Positions 1 through 8,989 of a stretch of DNA of 64,000 bases are shown here, piece after piece. The stretch is taken from NCBI RefSeq assembly GCF_013377885.1, contig NZ_JABKAU010000010.1:80377-144376 (forward strand), given 5' to 3'. The DNA comes from Hymenobacter lapidiphilus. Its GTDB lineage: Bacteria; Bacteroidota; Bacteroidia; Cytophagales; Hymenobacteraceae. Both the position numbers and the translations under genes were made by a program. How positions within the stretch are numbered: the stretch's first letter is position 1; each line of letters opens with the position of its first letter. The notes beneath the pieces were generated by a model that saw nothing but the letters and a program-made list of their open reading frames with translations, did no database searches and was not told the DNA's origin.

Positions 1-2
1 TT

Positions 3-437
3 GTGCGCACCGTGCTGGTGTATGGCACGGCCCACGACTACGGCCGCACCAACCTGGTGCTTTGGGTGCGCGATGCGCTGTGGGCGGGCAAGCCGATAAA
101 CGTAGTGGACGACCAGCTGCGCACCCCCACGCTGGCCGAAGACCTGGCCCAGGGCTGCTGGCTGGCGGCCAGCCTCCATGCTACCGGTATCTTTCACATC
201 AGCGGAGCCGAGCTATGCACGCCCTACCAGCTGGCACTGCAGGTGGCCGCGTATTTTCAGCTCGATGCCAGCCTTATCAGCCGGGTAGATGCCGCTACGT
301 TTTCGCAGCCGGCCCGCCGCCCGCTGCGCACCGGCTTTGTAGTGGACAAAGCGGTGCGCGAGTTGGGCTATCGGCCCCACTCACTGGCCGAAGGTATTGC
401 GCTGGTAGCCGCACAGGCCGACGAAGTCCAGTTATAG
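3..437 (+). CDS. RmlD-like dTDP-4-dehydrorhamnose reductase, C-terminal part (cut by window edge)
   Basis: The open frame runs in from the left edge, so the N-terminal Rossmann half with the NAD(P) motif and the catalytic Tyr-Lys pair is missing. What remains matches the substrate-binding half of RmlD-type short-chain dehydrogenases: VVDDQLRTPTLAEDLA, followed by the pattern in which a homologue places GIFHISG and a final helix (KAVRELGYRP, then ALVAAQ). In intact homologues the enzyme reduces a dTDP-4-keto sugar or a related nucleotide sugar in the cytoplasm. The GTG at position 3 is probably an internal valine, not the start. The frame ends 33 bases before the convergent PKD gene. The family is clear; the exact substrate is not. 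Confidence 0.75.
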   Translation: MRTVLVYGTAHDYGRTNLVLWVRDALWAGKPINVVDDQLRTPTLAEDLAQGCWLAASLHATGIFHISGAELCTPYQLALQVAAYFQLDASLISRVDAATFSQPARRPLRTGFVVDKAVRELGYRPHSLAEGIALVAAQADEVQL

Positions 438-469
438 GGCCCCGGCCATCGGATACCGTTGCATCAATG

Positions 470-1099
470 TTAGGGCAGCACTATCACTTGGCGGCTCACG
501 CAGTGGCTGTCGGGGCAGGCACCGGGGCCATTGGCGCGCAGGGCCATGCGCACGGCGTAGCGGCCGGGCCGGCGGAAGCGGTGCTCGACCTGTGGGCCGG
601 TGCTGGTAGCACCGTCGCGAAAATCCCAGATGACCACCATGTTTCGGCAAGTGGGCAGCTGCGAGTCGGCGGCATCAAAAGCCACTGGTTGTCCCACCCG
701 CACCGTGTCGGCGGCCCGGAAGTTGACCACGGTTTGCTTCGTGAAATCAACGTCGAGTAGCTTTTCGGCTTCCCGCACTTCGCCGCTGGCTTCGTCTACC
801 ACATCGAGGCGCACGGTGTAGCGGCGGCGCTCGGCGTAGCAGTGAGCCACAGTGGGGCCGGTAAGCTGGGTGCCGTCGCCCATATCCCAGCGGAAGGTGA
901 GCTGCCCGGCGGCGGGGTCAACGGCCTGGCGGGCGTCGAGCTCCACGCACAGTTTGGGCACGCGCGGCGGCGGACAGGCTACGCTGATGGTGTCGCCGGC
1001 CTGCTGAGCTGCTGCCGGTAAGGCCAGAAGCAGCAACAGCGGCAACAAAAGCAGCCGCCTTCCGGGGCAGAATACGCGAAGCAGCACGGGAGCAGACAC
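470..1099 (-). CDS. Secreted PKD-domain protein
   Basis: The product is 209 residues with a leucine-rich signal peptide ending near ALPAAAQQ. Two PKD-like beta-sandwich repeats follow, at about residues 50-120 and 130-205. Each carries the hallmark WDMGDG or WDFRDG strand and then a GRYAVR or RRYTVR strand. PKD domains usually mediate protein or polysaccharide contact outside the cell. There is no catalytic domain and no obvious T9SS sorting tail, so it is probably periplasmic or surface-associated by another route. It lies 28 bases downstream of the LytTR regulator on the same strand and could share its transcript. Binding partner unknown. Confidence 0.75.
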   Translation of the reverse strand: MSAPVLLRVFCPGRRLLLLPLLLLLALPAAAQQAGDTISVACPPPRVPKLCVELDARQAVDPAAGQLTFRWDMGDGTQLTGPTVAHCYAERRRYTVRLDVVDEASGEVREAEKLLDVDFTKQTVVNFRAADTVRVGQPVAFDAADSQLPTCRNMVVIWDFRDGATSTGPQVEHRFRRPGRYAVRMALRANGPGACPDSHCVSRQVIVLP

Positions 1100-1127
1100 G
1101 GTATGAATGAAGGAATAGTGGAGGCCG

Positions 1128-1838
1128 CTAGAAGCGGTTCAGGCGCTGGAAAACCTCTTTCTGGTAGGTCTGGCCGATAGGAATGTGCTTGTCGCCCAGT
1201 AAAATAGCGTTATCCTCGATGGTCTGGATCTGGCGGATATTAACGATGAACGAGCGGTGCACCCGCACAAACAGCGCCGCCGGAAACTTCTCGGCAATGC
1301 CCCGTAGCGTGCTGTACACGATAAGTTTGCTGTTTTTGGTGATGATGTGTACGTAGTCGCCCAGGGCCTCCACAAACTGCACCTCGTCGAACTGCACCTT
1401 CACCAGCTTGCTGTCCACCTTTACAAAGGTGAAGTCGGCATCGGCCGCAACCGGCTGGGCATGGGCCGCCAGCGCCTCGCGGGCCTGCTGGGCCGCCTGC
1501 AGAAAGCGGGCGTAGCTGATGGGCTTCACCAAGTAGTCGAGCACGGCGTACTCGAAAGCCTCCACGGCGTAGCCTTTATTGCTGGTGATGAGCACGACCA
1601 ACGGCGGGTTGCGCAGGGTACGCAACAGGTCGAGACCCGACATCAGCGGCATCTCCACATCGAGAAACAGCAGATCGATGGGCTGCTCGCGTAACATCTC
1701 GGCGGCCACCAGCGCACTGCTGCAGCTGCCGGCGTGCACCAGAAACGGGGTATTGGCCACGCAGTTTTCAACAATCTGCACGGCCAGCGGGTCGTCGTCG
1801 ACTACCAGGCAGCGGAGGGGAGCGGGGGTTTCGGCCAT
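1128..1838 (-). CDS. LytTR-family response regulator
   Basis: A 236-residue cytoplasmic two-component regulator. The N-terminal receiver domain (about 8-120) has the acidic cluster VVDDD and the phospho-acceptor Asp60 in FLDVEMP. After an alanine-rich linker, the C-terminal LytTR DNA-binding domain (about 140-235) shows FVEALGDYVHI and VRVHRSFIVN, both typical of LytTR. Regulators of this type normally pair with 7TM or propeller kinases. The gene directly follows the giant hybrid kinase (52-base gap, same strand), so the two may belong together, although a -7 box in the gap suggests an independent promoter as well. Target genes are not evident from the sequence. Confidence 0.9.
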   Translation of the reverse strand: MAETPAPLRCLVVDDDPLAVQIVENCVANTPFLVHAGSCSSALVAAEMLREQPIDLLFLDVEMPLMSGLDLLRTLRNPPLVVLITSNKGYAVEAFEYAVLDYLVKPISYARFLQAAQQAREALAAHAQPVAADADFTFVKVDSKLVKVQFDEVQFVEALGDYVHIITKNSKLIVYSTLRGIAEKFPAALFVRVHRSFIVNIRQIQTIEDNAILLGDKHIPIGQTYQKEVFQRLNRF

Positions 1839-1843
1839 ATGTG

Positions 1844-1851
1844 CAAAGCTA
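1844..1851 (-). promoter_or_regulatory. Bacteroidota -7 box before the LytTR regulator
   Basis: CAAAGCTA on the plus strand is TAGCTTTG on the minus strand, an exact match to TAnnTTTG. It ends only five bases before the ATG, so the transcript would be leaderless or nearly so. No well-spaced -33 TTG was found. Confidence 0.5.
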
Positions 1852-1890
1852 CAGTCTTTCTTTGCAGAATTCCATCAAAGCAAAATCGGA

Positions 1891-4800
1891 CTAGACCCCC
1901 GCCAGCCGCTGTTCCAGCAACGGATACAGGGCCTGCAGGCGTTGCTCAATGGCAGCCAGCCAAGCGGGCAGGGCGGGGTGGGAGGGCTGCTGGCGGGCGG
2001 CGGCCTCCACTTCTTCCAGTAGTTGGCAGAGCTGTGGCATACCAAAATATGCCACCTGGCCCCGCAGCTTGTGCGCCGCATCGGCCAGCGCCGGGCCCGG
2101 CAGCTCCTGCAGCTGCCGGGCCAGCGGCGGGGCCTGCGCCAGAAAGGTGCGTACCAGCTGGCCCACGAAGGCGGGGCTGCCCCCGGCCAACTCCTCCAGC
2201 AGCGTCCAGTCGGGCTGCTCGGTGGCAGAGGGGTCAGAAAGTGGAGCCGGGTCGGTGGTAGCGGTCAGCAGGGCAGGGGCCGGCCCGATGGCGGCAGCGG
2301 GTGGTGTGCGGCCGGTGTAGTGGGCAAGTCGGGCGTAGAGTACGGCCGGGTCGAAGGGCTTGGCCAGCGTGTCATTCATGCCGGCGGCCAGGGCCAGCAC
2401 CCGGTCTTCGGGCAGGGCCGAGGCCGTGAGGCCGATGAGCGGCAGGCGGGTGGGGTCGGGGAACAGGAGCCGCAACTGCCGGGCCGCCTCGTAGCCATCC
2501 ATTTCGGGCATCTGCACGTCGAGCAGCACGGCATCGAAGGGCTGCTTGCGGGCAGCTTCCACGGCCAGCCGGCCGTTGTCGGCCACGGTTACCTGTACGT
2601 TCCAGGCTTCGAGGGTGCGGCGGGCCACCAGTTGATTAAGGGCATTGTCTTCGGCCACCAGCACCCGTAGGGCGGGTTCGAAGGGCGGCAGCACGGCCGT
2701 GGCCTCGGGTGGTATGGTAGCCGGGTCGGCGGGCCGGGCCGGAATCTCAACCCAGAATGTGCTGCCCCGGCCCTCCTCGCTTTCCACCCACAACCGCCCG
2801 CCGTGCAGCTGCACGAGGTTGCGGGCGATGCTCAGGCCCAGCCCGGTGCCGCCGTATTGCCGGGTAGTGCTGGCGTTGGCCTGCGAAAAGTCCTCGAAAA
2901 TGGCTTCCTGCTGCTCGGGCGCAATACCGATGCCCGTGTCGCGCACCCCAAACCGCAGTACCGGCTCGCTGGCTGCGTGGGTGGCCGGGCCGGCCTCCAG
3001 CAGCAGCGTAATGCCGCCCTGGGCCGTAAACTTCAGGGCATTGCCCACTAGGTTCACCAGCACCTGCTGCAGCCGCACCGGGTCGCCGGTAATGGCCTCG
3101 GGTATTTGGGTGCCGATTTCGGTGTGCAGATAAAGACCTTTGGCATCGAGGGCGAAGCGGAACATGGCCTGTACCCGCTCCAGCAGCGCGGGCAGCCGGA
3201 ACGGCACCTGCTCCAGCGTGAGCTTGCCGGCTTCCATCTTCGACGAGTCAAGGATGTCGTTGAGAATGACCAGCAAATTCTGCGACGACGACTGGATAGC
3301 CTCCAGGTACTCTTGCTGCCCGGCATCGACGCGGGTGCCGCGTAGCAGGTGCGTGAGGCCGATAACAGCATTGAGGGGCGTCCGGATTTCGTGGCTCATG
3401 TTGGCCAGAAACTGCGCCTTAGCCCGCCGCGAGGCCTCGGCCGCGTCGCGGGCCACCAGCAAGTCGGCGTTTACCAGTTCGGTGGCATTCTTCTGACGGC
3501 GCAGCTCGGTGGTTCGCTCGCGCACGGTGGCTTCCAGTTGCTGCTTCTGGCGGCGCAGCGTGGCGGTGCGCACCTTCAGAAAGCCCCAGATGCCGCCAAA
3601 TACTGCCGTTACGCTCAGTAGCGCGAACCAGCCGGTTTGCCAAAAGGGCGTAGCAATGATGAACGAAGCCGTGGTAGCCGGCCCCCAGGCTCCTTCGGCG
3701 CCGCGCCGGGCGCGCACTTCCAGCGTGTAGCTACCAGACCCGAGGCGGGGGAAATCGGCCTCGGTAAAGCCGCTGGTGCGGCTCCAGGCGGGCTGGTAGC
3801 CGCGCAGCCGGTACTGGTATTGCCAGGTGCCGGCCGGGGCCAGGCTGGCGGTTCGGAAAAACCAGGTAAGGTGGTGCGGACCCGTTGGCAGCTTGGTCAG
3901 CGAATAGGGCCGGCGCGTGGCTCCGTTCACCTCTACTGCCACCAGCGAAACCAGCGGCCGCGCCGGGGCCGGCAGCGTGGGCAGCCCCACGCGCAGCAAA
4001 CCCGCCTTGCCGGCCAGCAGCACAGCCGGGGCGCGGCCGGCCAGCAGCACGGCGGTGTTGGGCAGCAGCTGCCGCACCAGCGGGTTGCCGGGTGTGGTAA
4101 GCGGGCTGAAACCTTCGCCCCGACCCAGGCTAAGCGCCTCGGCGTGTTGCACCACCAAGCCGGCGGGTGTGGGTAGCAGGCCGTAGCAATAGTTGCTGAC
4201 CAGCCCGCTGTTGCGAGCAGTGAACTGCCGGAAGCGGCCGTTTTCAAAGCAAAGCACCCCGTCGCCCTCGGTGCCAATCCACACCCGGCCGGCGTCATCC
4301 TGGCTCAGGGCCGACGCCTCGATGCCGCCCGCCAGCACGCGGTACACCCGGAATTTGCCGGCTTCGAGTACGGTCAGCCCGGTGCCGTGGGTGGCAAACC
4401 ACACCCGGTCCTGCCGGTCGGGCAGAATGGCGTAAATATCGTTGTGGAGTAGGCCACTGGCGGTGGTATAATGGCGGAGCCGGCCGTTATGCAGATAAAA
4501 AGCCCCGTCGCCCACGGTGCCCACCCACAGCCCACCGGCCGTATCTTGGGCCAGCGCCATTACAGTCAGCCCGGTTGGTAGCTGCGCCAGCGCGGGCCGG
4601 GCCGCTTCGGAATTGAGCAGCAACGGGAGCTTCTGCCGCCACGCGGCGGCTGCCTCGGCACCAGCCACAGCCCAGGCAACTCCATCGGGGGCAACCGGCG
4701 TGGTACTGGTGGGTGGCACCGGGCTTGGGTTCATGCCGGTGCCGTCGAGCCGCAACACCTGGCCGGCGCGGGTAGCGGCCAGCAGTTCCGGTCCGCGGCG

Positions 4801-5373
4801 CACCAGCGAAACCAAGCCGGGCAGCGGCTGCAACGAAACGTGCGCATCGGTGAGCCGCCACAGGCCCTGGCCGGCGGTGGCCAGCCAGTAGGTGCCCTCC
4901 GTGTCGCGCAATACGTCGTTGATTTTCAGGTCGGCCGGTAAGGCGAGCTGGTGGCGGCGGCGCAGTTGGTGCAGGCGGGCTGTATCGGGGGGCAGCAGGC
5001 CTTTAGTGGCGCGCAGGCCCGTTTCGGCGGCCGTAGCGGTTCGGAAGCCAGTGCCGTTTTCAATCGACAGCCCGCCCTGGAAATGCCGCACCACCAGCCG
5101 GCCGGTGCGCGGATGCAGGGCCAGCTGGGTTACAAAGTCTTCGGCTAGCCCTTCGCGGGTGGTAAAGGTGCGGAACGTGGTGCCATCGAAACGCACCAGT
5201 CCTTCGGCTGTGCCCAGCCAGAGGTAGCCGGCGCGGTCCTGCACCAGGGCGTAGATGAACGGCTGGGGGAGTCCCTCGGCCGGCCCGAACTGCCTAAGCG
5301 CCTGCCGGGCCGGCAGCGGCTGGGCGGTGGCAAACTGGGTGAATAAGCAGAGGATAAGGAGCAGGCAACGCAT
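1891..5373 (-). CDS. Hybrid two-component system histidine kinase with periplasmic propeller
   Basis: About 1,160 residues; I start at MRCLLLILC because this gives a clean signal peptide (the frame is open six codons further up). Order: two-component-regulator propeller repeats (about 25-480, with repeated DRAGYLWLGT, DTAGGLWVGT and DDAGRVWIGT blades), Y_Y_Y domain (about 510-580), one membrane helix (about 600-620), coiled coil, HisKA with the His in MSHEIRTPLNA, HATPase with N box, DTGIGIAPE and GGTGLGLS, a receiver with the Asp in LLDVQMPEMDG, and a C-terminal Hpt domain with the His in AHKLRGQ. This is a complete intramolecular phosphorelay (H-D-H) lacking only the final output, possibly the adjacent LytTR protein. 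Unlike the HTCS type, there is no AraC domain. Relatives often sense glycans or envelope ligands, but the signal here is unknown. Confidence 0.92.
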   Translation of the reverse strand: MRCLLLILCLFTQFATAQPLPARQALRQFGPAEGLPQPFIYALVQDRAGYLWLGTAEGLVRFDGTTFRTFTTREGLAEDFVTQLALHPRTGRLVVRHFQGGLSIENGTGFRTATAAETGLRATKGLLPPDTARLHQLRRRHQLALPADLKINDVLRDTEGTYWLATAGQGLWRLTDAHVSLQPLPGLVSLVRRGPELLAATRAGQVLRLDGTGMNPSPVPPTSTTPVAPDGVAWAVAGAEAAAAWRQKLPLLLNSEAARPALAQLPTGLTVMALAQDTAGGLWVGTVGDGAFYLHNGRLRHYTTASGLLHNDIYAILPDRQDRVWFATHGTGLTVLEAGKFRVYRVLAGGIEASALSQDDAGRVWIGTEGDGVLCFENGRFRQFTARNSGLVSNYCYGLLPTPAGLVVQHAEALSLGRGEGFSPLTTPGNPLVRQLLPNTAVLLAGRAPAVLLAGKAGLLRVGLPTLPAPARPLVSLVAVEVNGATRRPYSLTKLPTGPHHLTWFFRTASLAPAGTWQYQYRLRGYQPAWSRTSGFTEADFPRLGSGSYTLEVRARRGAEGAWGPATTASFIIATPFWQTGWFALLSVTAVFGGIWGFLKVRTATLRRQKQQLEATVRERTTELRRQKNATELVNADLLVARDAAEASRRAKAQFLANMSHEIRTPLNAVIGLTHLLRGTRVDAGQQEYLEAIQSSSQNLLVILNDILDSSKMEAGKLTLEQVPFRLPALLERVQAMFRFALDAKGLYLHTEIGTQIPEAITGDPVRLQQVLVNLVGNALKFTAQGGITLLLEAGPATHAASEPVLRFGVRDTGIGIAPEQQEAIFEDFSQANASTTRQYGGTGLGLSIARNLVQLHGGRLWVESEEGRGSTFWVEIPARPADPATIPPEATAVLPPFEPALRVLVAEDNALNQLVARRTLEAWNVQVTVADNGRLAVEAARKQPFDAVLLDVQMPEMDGYEAARQLRLLFPDPTRLPLIGLTASALPEDRVLALAAGMNDTLAKPFDPAVLYARLAHYTGRTPPAAAIGPAPALLTATTDPAPLSDPSATEQPDWTLLEELAGGSPAFVGQLVRTFLAQAPPLARQLQELPGPALADAAHKLRGQVAYFGMPQLCQLLEEVEAAARQQPSHPALPAWLAAIEQRLQALYPLLEQRLAGV

Positions 5374-5468
5374 CAGGCCGGCAAGATACATGCAGTTGCG
5401 AACCGCCGCTGGCTTCTGCGTTCAGCCGTAGTCTTTTCTCGGTGAAGCCGGTCTGCCAGGGCGTCCGG

Positions 5469-5534
5469 TCCATCACGAAGCCGCGGGGTAAGCACCGGGC
5501 AACCCTGGTGCTCACCCCGCGGCTTCGTGATGGA
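5469..5534. terminator. 28-bp near-perfect palindrome after the PorE-like gene
   Basis: Arms 5469-5496 and 5507-5534 pair over 28 positions with one G.T-type mismatch, around a 10-base loop. It begins 8 bases past the stop of the minus-strand OmpA gene and probably acts as its terminator. It has no U-tract and is much longer than a normal intrinsic terminator. Confidence 0.7.
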
Positions 5535-5541
5535 CTCAAAC

Positions 5542-7584
5542 TTACTTGCCGGTTACCTTGAACTCGGTGCGGCGGTTGAGCTGGCGGTTGGCTTTGGTGG
5601 TGTTGGGGGCTACTGGCTGGGTGTCGCCGTAGCCCGCGAAGGTCAGGCGGCCTTTGTCGATGCCCTTGCCCACCAGGTAGTCGACTACAGCTTTGGCGCG
5701 GCGCTGTGAGAGGTCCTTGTTGTAGGCGGCGTTGCCCACGTTATCGGTGTGGCCTGATATTTCGAGGCGCAGGGCGGGCGTTTCGGTCAACAGCTTCTGC
5801 AGACGCTCCAGCTCGCCGGTGCTTTCCTTGCGCAACGTGGCCTTATCGAAGTCGAAGAAGATGTTGTTGAGCACCACTTTCACGCCCACATCGAGCTTTT
5901 TGAGGGCAATGTCCTTTACCACTTCCGAATAGGCCGCGCCGGCCGGCAGGTCAAAGTTTTCGGAGTGGAACAGGTAGCCTTCCTTGCGCACCACAATGCC
6001 GTAGTTCACGCCCGAAGGCAGCGACACGAGGTAGCGCCCCGATTTGGCGTTCGACTGGAACGAGGCAATAACCTGGTTAAGCGAGTTGTCAATCACGTCA
6101 ATCGTGGCTTCCAGGGGCTGGCGGCTGGCTTCCTCGGTTACCACGCCCTTGAGGATGGTGACCTGGGCCGCCACAATGGCCACCGGCGGGGCCAGCAGCG
6201 TTTCTTTCACCGGCTGCACTCTGGAGGCCAGCAGCTGGTCTTCTTGGCTGAGAACAGGCGGCTTTTCGGGGCCCAGAAAGGTGATTTGGTAGATGTCTTT
6301 GCCGCCTAGTCCGTCTTCGCGCACCGACGAGTAGTAGCCGTGCCGGCCCGAGGCGGAAATCACGAAAAATACGTCATCGTCGGGCGTGTTGATGGGCCAG
6401 CCCAGGTTCTCGGGCTTGCTCCACTTGCCGTTCTCCAGCACCGATTTAAAGATGTCGTAGCCGCCCATAGCGTCGTGGCCCTCCGAGCTAAAGTACATCG
6501 TTTTGCCATCAGGGTGCAGAAACACGCCCTCCTCGCCGTACGATGTATTAATGACCGACCCCAGGTTCTGGGCCGGCCCGCGGCCTTCCATTTCGATGCG
6601 GTAAATGTCGCGCGAGCCCAGGCCGCCCTCCTTGTCACTCACAAAAAACAGGTGGCGGCCATCGGGCGTGTAGGAGGCCGACGACTCGTGGAACTTGGAG
6701 TTGATGCGTGAGCCCAGCTTCTGGGGGCGGCTCCACTCGGTGCCGCGCAACTCGGCCTGGTGCAGGTCGCCGCCATTATCTTCCAGGTACACCAGCAGGC
6801 GCTGGCCATCGGGGGCGAGGCCCACGGTGGCGTCGTGGCCGTCGGTATTGATGTTCTCGCCCAGGTTGCGGGCCGCGCTCCAGCCATCTTTCCCTTCGCG
6901 GCTGCTCTGGTAAATGTCTTCGAAATAGCCGCCCAGCTCGGGGTCGGTTTTGCCGCCCGTCGATCCTTCGCGGCGCGAGGTGAACAGGATAACCGACTCG
7001 TCGGCCGTGATAACGGGGCCGTAGTCGGGGTAGGGCGAGTTTACGCCCGGCCCGGCGTTGTCGATGAACACGCGGGTCGGCTTGGCGGCCAGCCGGCGGC
7101 CGTTTTCACACTCTTTTATCTTCTTCTGAATATCGAGCACCAGCCCGGCCGTGTTTTTGGCCCCAGTGGCCGGAACGGCCCGTTTGTACTCGGCAATGGC
7201 CTCGTTCCACTTCGCGTTGAGGTGTAGGCCCCGGCCCAGCAAATAATGGATGCGCGGGCTCACATCGGGGTTGAGCTGGGAGGCGCGCTGCAGATACTCC
7301 AGCGCCCGGGGCTTAAAGCCCGAATGCAGGTAACAGTCGCCGATTTTCAGGTTGAGCTGGTCGTTGTTGGGGTTGAACTGCTGGGCTTTCAGGTAGAATA
7401 CCAGCGCCTGCTCGTAGCGTGGCGGGTCCGACTCGTAGAACGCATCGCCGGCCTTCAGGTCCTTCTGGGCCGCTTTCAGGCCGTCCTTGTCGTTGCCGAA
7501 TCGGTCCTTGCTGAACTCCACACTCTGGGCCGAAGCTGTGACGCAGGCTGCGAGCAATAAGCAGGCAATCAAATACTTGTACAT
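5542..7584 (-). CDS. PorE-like OmpA-family lipoprotein (TPR, PD40 propeller, regulatory domain, OmpA)
   Basis: 680 residues. The N-terminus MYKYLIACLLLAACVTAS contains a lipobox-like LAAC, so it may be a lipoprotein. TPR helices (about 30-150) are followed by a PD40/WD40 beta-propeller (about 190-430; repeats such as TPDGRHLFFVSDKEGG and HPDGKTMYFSSEG), a carboxypeptidase-regulatory-like domain (about 475-560), and an OmpA C-terminal domain (about 565-680) with the peptidoglycan-binding signature ISGHTDNVGNAAYN and RRAKAVVDYL. This four-domain order is that of PorE, the T9SS component that links the secretion machine to peptidoglycan. Domain order supports that role; sequence identity to PorE was not tested. 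Other OmpA/PD40 proteins are common in this phylum. It stands alone between two repeats. Confidence 0.88.
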   Translation of the reverse strand: MYKYLIACLLLAACVTASAQSVEFSKDRFGNDKDGLKAAQKDLKAGDAFYESDPPRYEQALVFYLKAQQFNPNNDQLNLKIGDCYLHSGFKPRALEYLQRASQLNPDVSPRIHYLLGRGLHLNAKWNEAIAEYKRAVPATGAKNTAGLVLDIQKKIKECENGRRLAAKPTRVFIDNAGPGVNSPYPDYGPVITADESVILFTSRREGSTGGKTDPELGGYFEDIYQSSREGKDGWSAARNLGENINTDGHDATVGLAPDGQRLLVYLEDNGGDLHQAELRGTEWSRPQKLGSRINSKFHESSASYTPDGRHLFFVSDKEGGLGSRDIYRIEMEGRGPAQNLGSVINTSYGEEGVFLHPDGKTMYFSSEGHDAMGGYDIFKSVLENGKWSKPENLGWPINTPDDDVFFVISASGRHGYYSSVREDGLGGKDIYQITFLGPEKPPVLSQEDQLLASRVQPVKETLLAPPVAIVAAQVTILKGVVTEEASRQPLEATIDVIDNSLNQVIASFQSNAKSGRYLVSLPSGVNYGIVVRKEGYLFHSENFDLPAGAAYSEVVKDIALKKLDVGVKVVLNNIFFDFDKATLRKESTGELERLQKLLTETPALRLEISGHTDNVGNAAYNKDLSQRRAKAVVDYLVGKGIDKGRLTFAGYGDTQPVAPNTTKANRQLNRRTEFKVTGK

Positions 7585-7586
7585 AA

Positions 7587-7614
7587 GTCAGTAGTGAGTA
7601 CTGAGTATTGGGTA
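7587..7614. repeat. Degenerate GAGTA-type short-period repeat
   Basis: The bases just upstream of the PorE-like start read as imperfect tandem copies of a TGAGTACTGAGTA-like unit. It resembles the short-period repeats seen elsewhere in this window (31517-31595, 50665-50694). No second arm is seen here. Confidence 0.4.
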
Positions 7615-7681
7615 GTTGGAATCCGGGCGGGTGGCTTAGGCAGCCTTGCAAACTGCTGCTGGCCGGCCGTGCTGCGTGCGG

Positions 7682-8740
7682 TTATGGGCAGCCCGAGTTG
7701 GCGGCGTGCGTGTTGCCTACTTCCAGGCCCAACTCGGCGGCGCGGCGCCAGTCCTGGCAGGCGGCGTCGGGCTGGCGGAGCATTTCGCGGGCGTGGCCCC
7801 GGTTGAGGTAGGCTTCGGCGTACTCCTTGTTCAGGCTGATAGCCTTGCTGGCATCATCTTCTGCCTTTTTGTAGTCTTCGAGCTTGAGGTAGGCGGCGGC
7901 GCGGTTGTTCCAGGCGAAGGCGTAGCCGGCATCCAATGCCACGGCCCGCCCGAAATCCTCTACGGCCCCTTTATAATCCTTGAGCTCGTAGCGGGTGGCG
8001 CCGCGGTTGGTGTAGGCTAGGGCGTTGTCCTGCTTTTTGCCCAAATAGGCGTCGTAGTCCTGTAGTGCCCCTTTCAGGTCGGCGGCGCGGCGGCGGGTGC
8101 CGGCCCGGTTAAGCAGGGCCGGCAGCAGCTCGGGCTGCAGCGTGAGGGCCTGGCCGTAATCCTGAATGGCAGCGGGCAGGTTGCCAAGCTGGCGCTGGGC
8201 GCTGGCCCGGTCGTGCCAGGCGTAGGCGTAGGCGGGGTCGGCCTTGATGGCGGCGTCGAAATCGGCCTTGGCGGCAGCGTAATCGGCCTTCTCGAAGCGC
8301 AGGGCCCCGCGGTAGTACCAGGCCGGAGCATAGTCGGCCTGCAATTCGGCGGCCCGGCCGTAGTCGCGTTCGGCCTCGGTGGGCTGCTGCAGGGCCTCCT
8401 CGGCCCGCGCCCGCCCAAAGTAGGCCCCGAACGTATTGGGCTCCAGTTTGATGGCTTGATCGTAGTCCTGCACGGCGGGCTGGTAGTCTTTCAGCTCGTA
8501 GCGGGCCGCGGCGCGGTTGGCGTAGGCACGGGCGAAATCGGGCTTCACGGCCAGTGCCTTGTCAAAGTCGAGCACGGCGGCCCGGTAGCTCTGCTGCTTG
8601 AACTTGGCCAGTCCGCTGTTGTAGAGCCGCTCGGCCTGCTGGTCGGGCGGTAGAGTAGAGGCCCGCACACTATCCACCTGGGCCTGGGCAGCCGCCGCGC
8701 TCATCAAGAGTCCCAGCAGTAAAACAGAAATTTTCCGCAT
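7682..8740 (-). CDS. Exported TPR-repeat protein
   Basis: 352 residues with a signal peptide (about 1-22, ending AAAAQAQ), then about nine consecutive 34-residue TPR units. Each shows the A-x-x-x-Y/W-x-N/D-R-A pattern, for example AYANRAAARYELKDY, AYAWHDRASAQRQLGNL and AFAWNNRAAAYLKLEDY. TPR arrays are protein-protein interaction scaffolds; with a signal peptide this one should work in the periplasm. No enzymatic domain is present. It lies upstream of the PorE-like gene on the same strand with a 97-base gap containing a short repeat, so co-transcription is possible but not shown. Partner unknown. Confidence 0.85.
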   Translation of the reverse strand: MRKISVLLLGLLMSAAAAQAQVDSVRASTLPPDQQAERLYNSGLAKFKQQSYRAAVLDFDKALAVKPDFARAYANRAAARYELKDYQPAVQDYDQAIKLEPNTFGAYFGRARAEEALQQPTEAERDYGRAAELQADYAPAWYYRGALRFEKADYAAAKADFDAAIKADPAYAYAWHDRASAQRQLGNLPAAIQDYGQALTLQPELLPALLNRAGTRRRAADLKGALQDYDAYLGKKQDNALAYTNRGATRYELKDYKGAVEDFGRAVALDAGYAFAWNNRAAAYLKLEDYKKAEDDASKAISLNKEYAEAYLNRGHAREMLRQPDAACQDWRRAAELGLEVGNTHAANSGCP

Positions 8741-8906
8741 CGTTTCCCGCCGATTTCAAAGGCGCGGGATAAATGTAATTTTTTATGCTGAATATGGCTA
8801 ATTGAGCGAATTAATTGCTTGTAGATTGATTTTTGTCAAGACTCAATAGTGCTGTAGATGTGAAAACGCTCGCTCATTTGTAGAACACGGGTATCATGCA
8901 GTTTTG

Positions 8907-8963
8907 CGACGTAGGGGCGGGGACAACCGAAGGACAGCGCAGCTAAGCCCCGCCCCTACGTCG
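8907..8963. terminator. 16-bp perfect palindrome with 25-base loop
   Basis: Arms 8907-8922 and 8948-8963 are exact inverted copies (CGACGTAGGGGCGGGG and its complement). It lies 27 bases past the stop of the minus-strand 97-residue gene, in the AT-rich 8741-8989 gap, which shows no other feature. Confidence 0.6.
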
Positions 8964-8989
8964 TGCTGCGTAGCTAACAGCTCAAAAAA

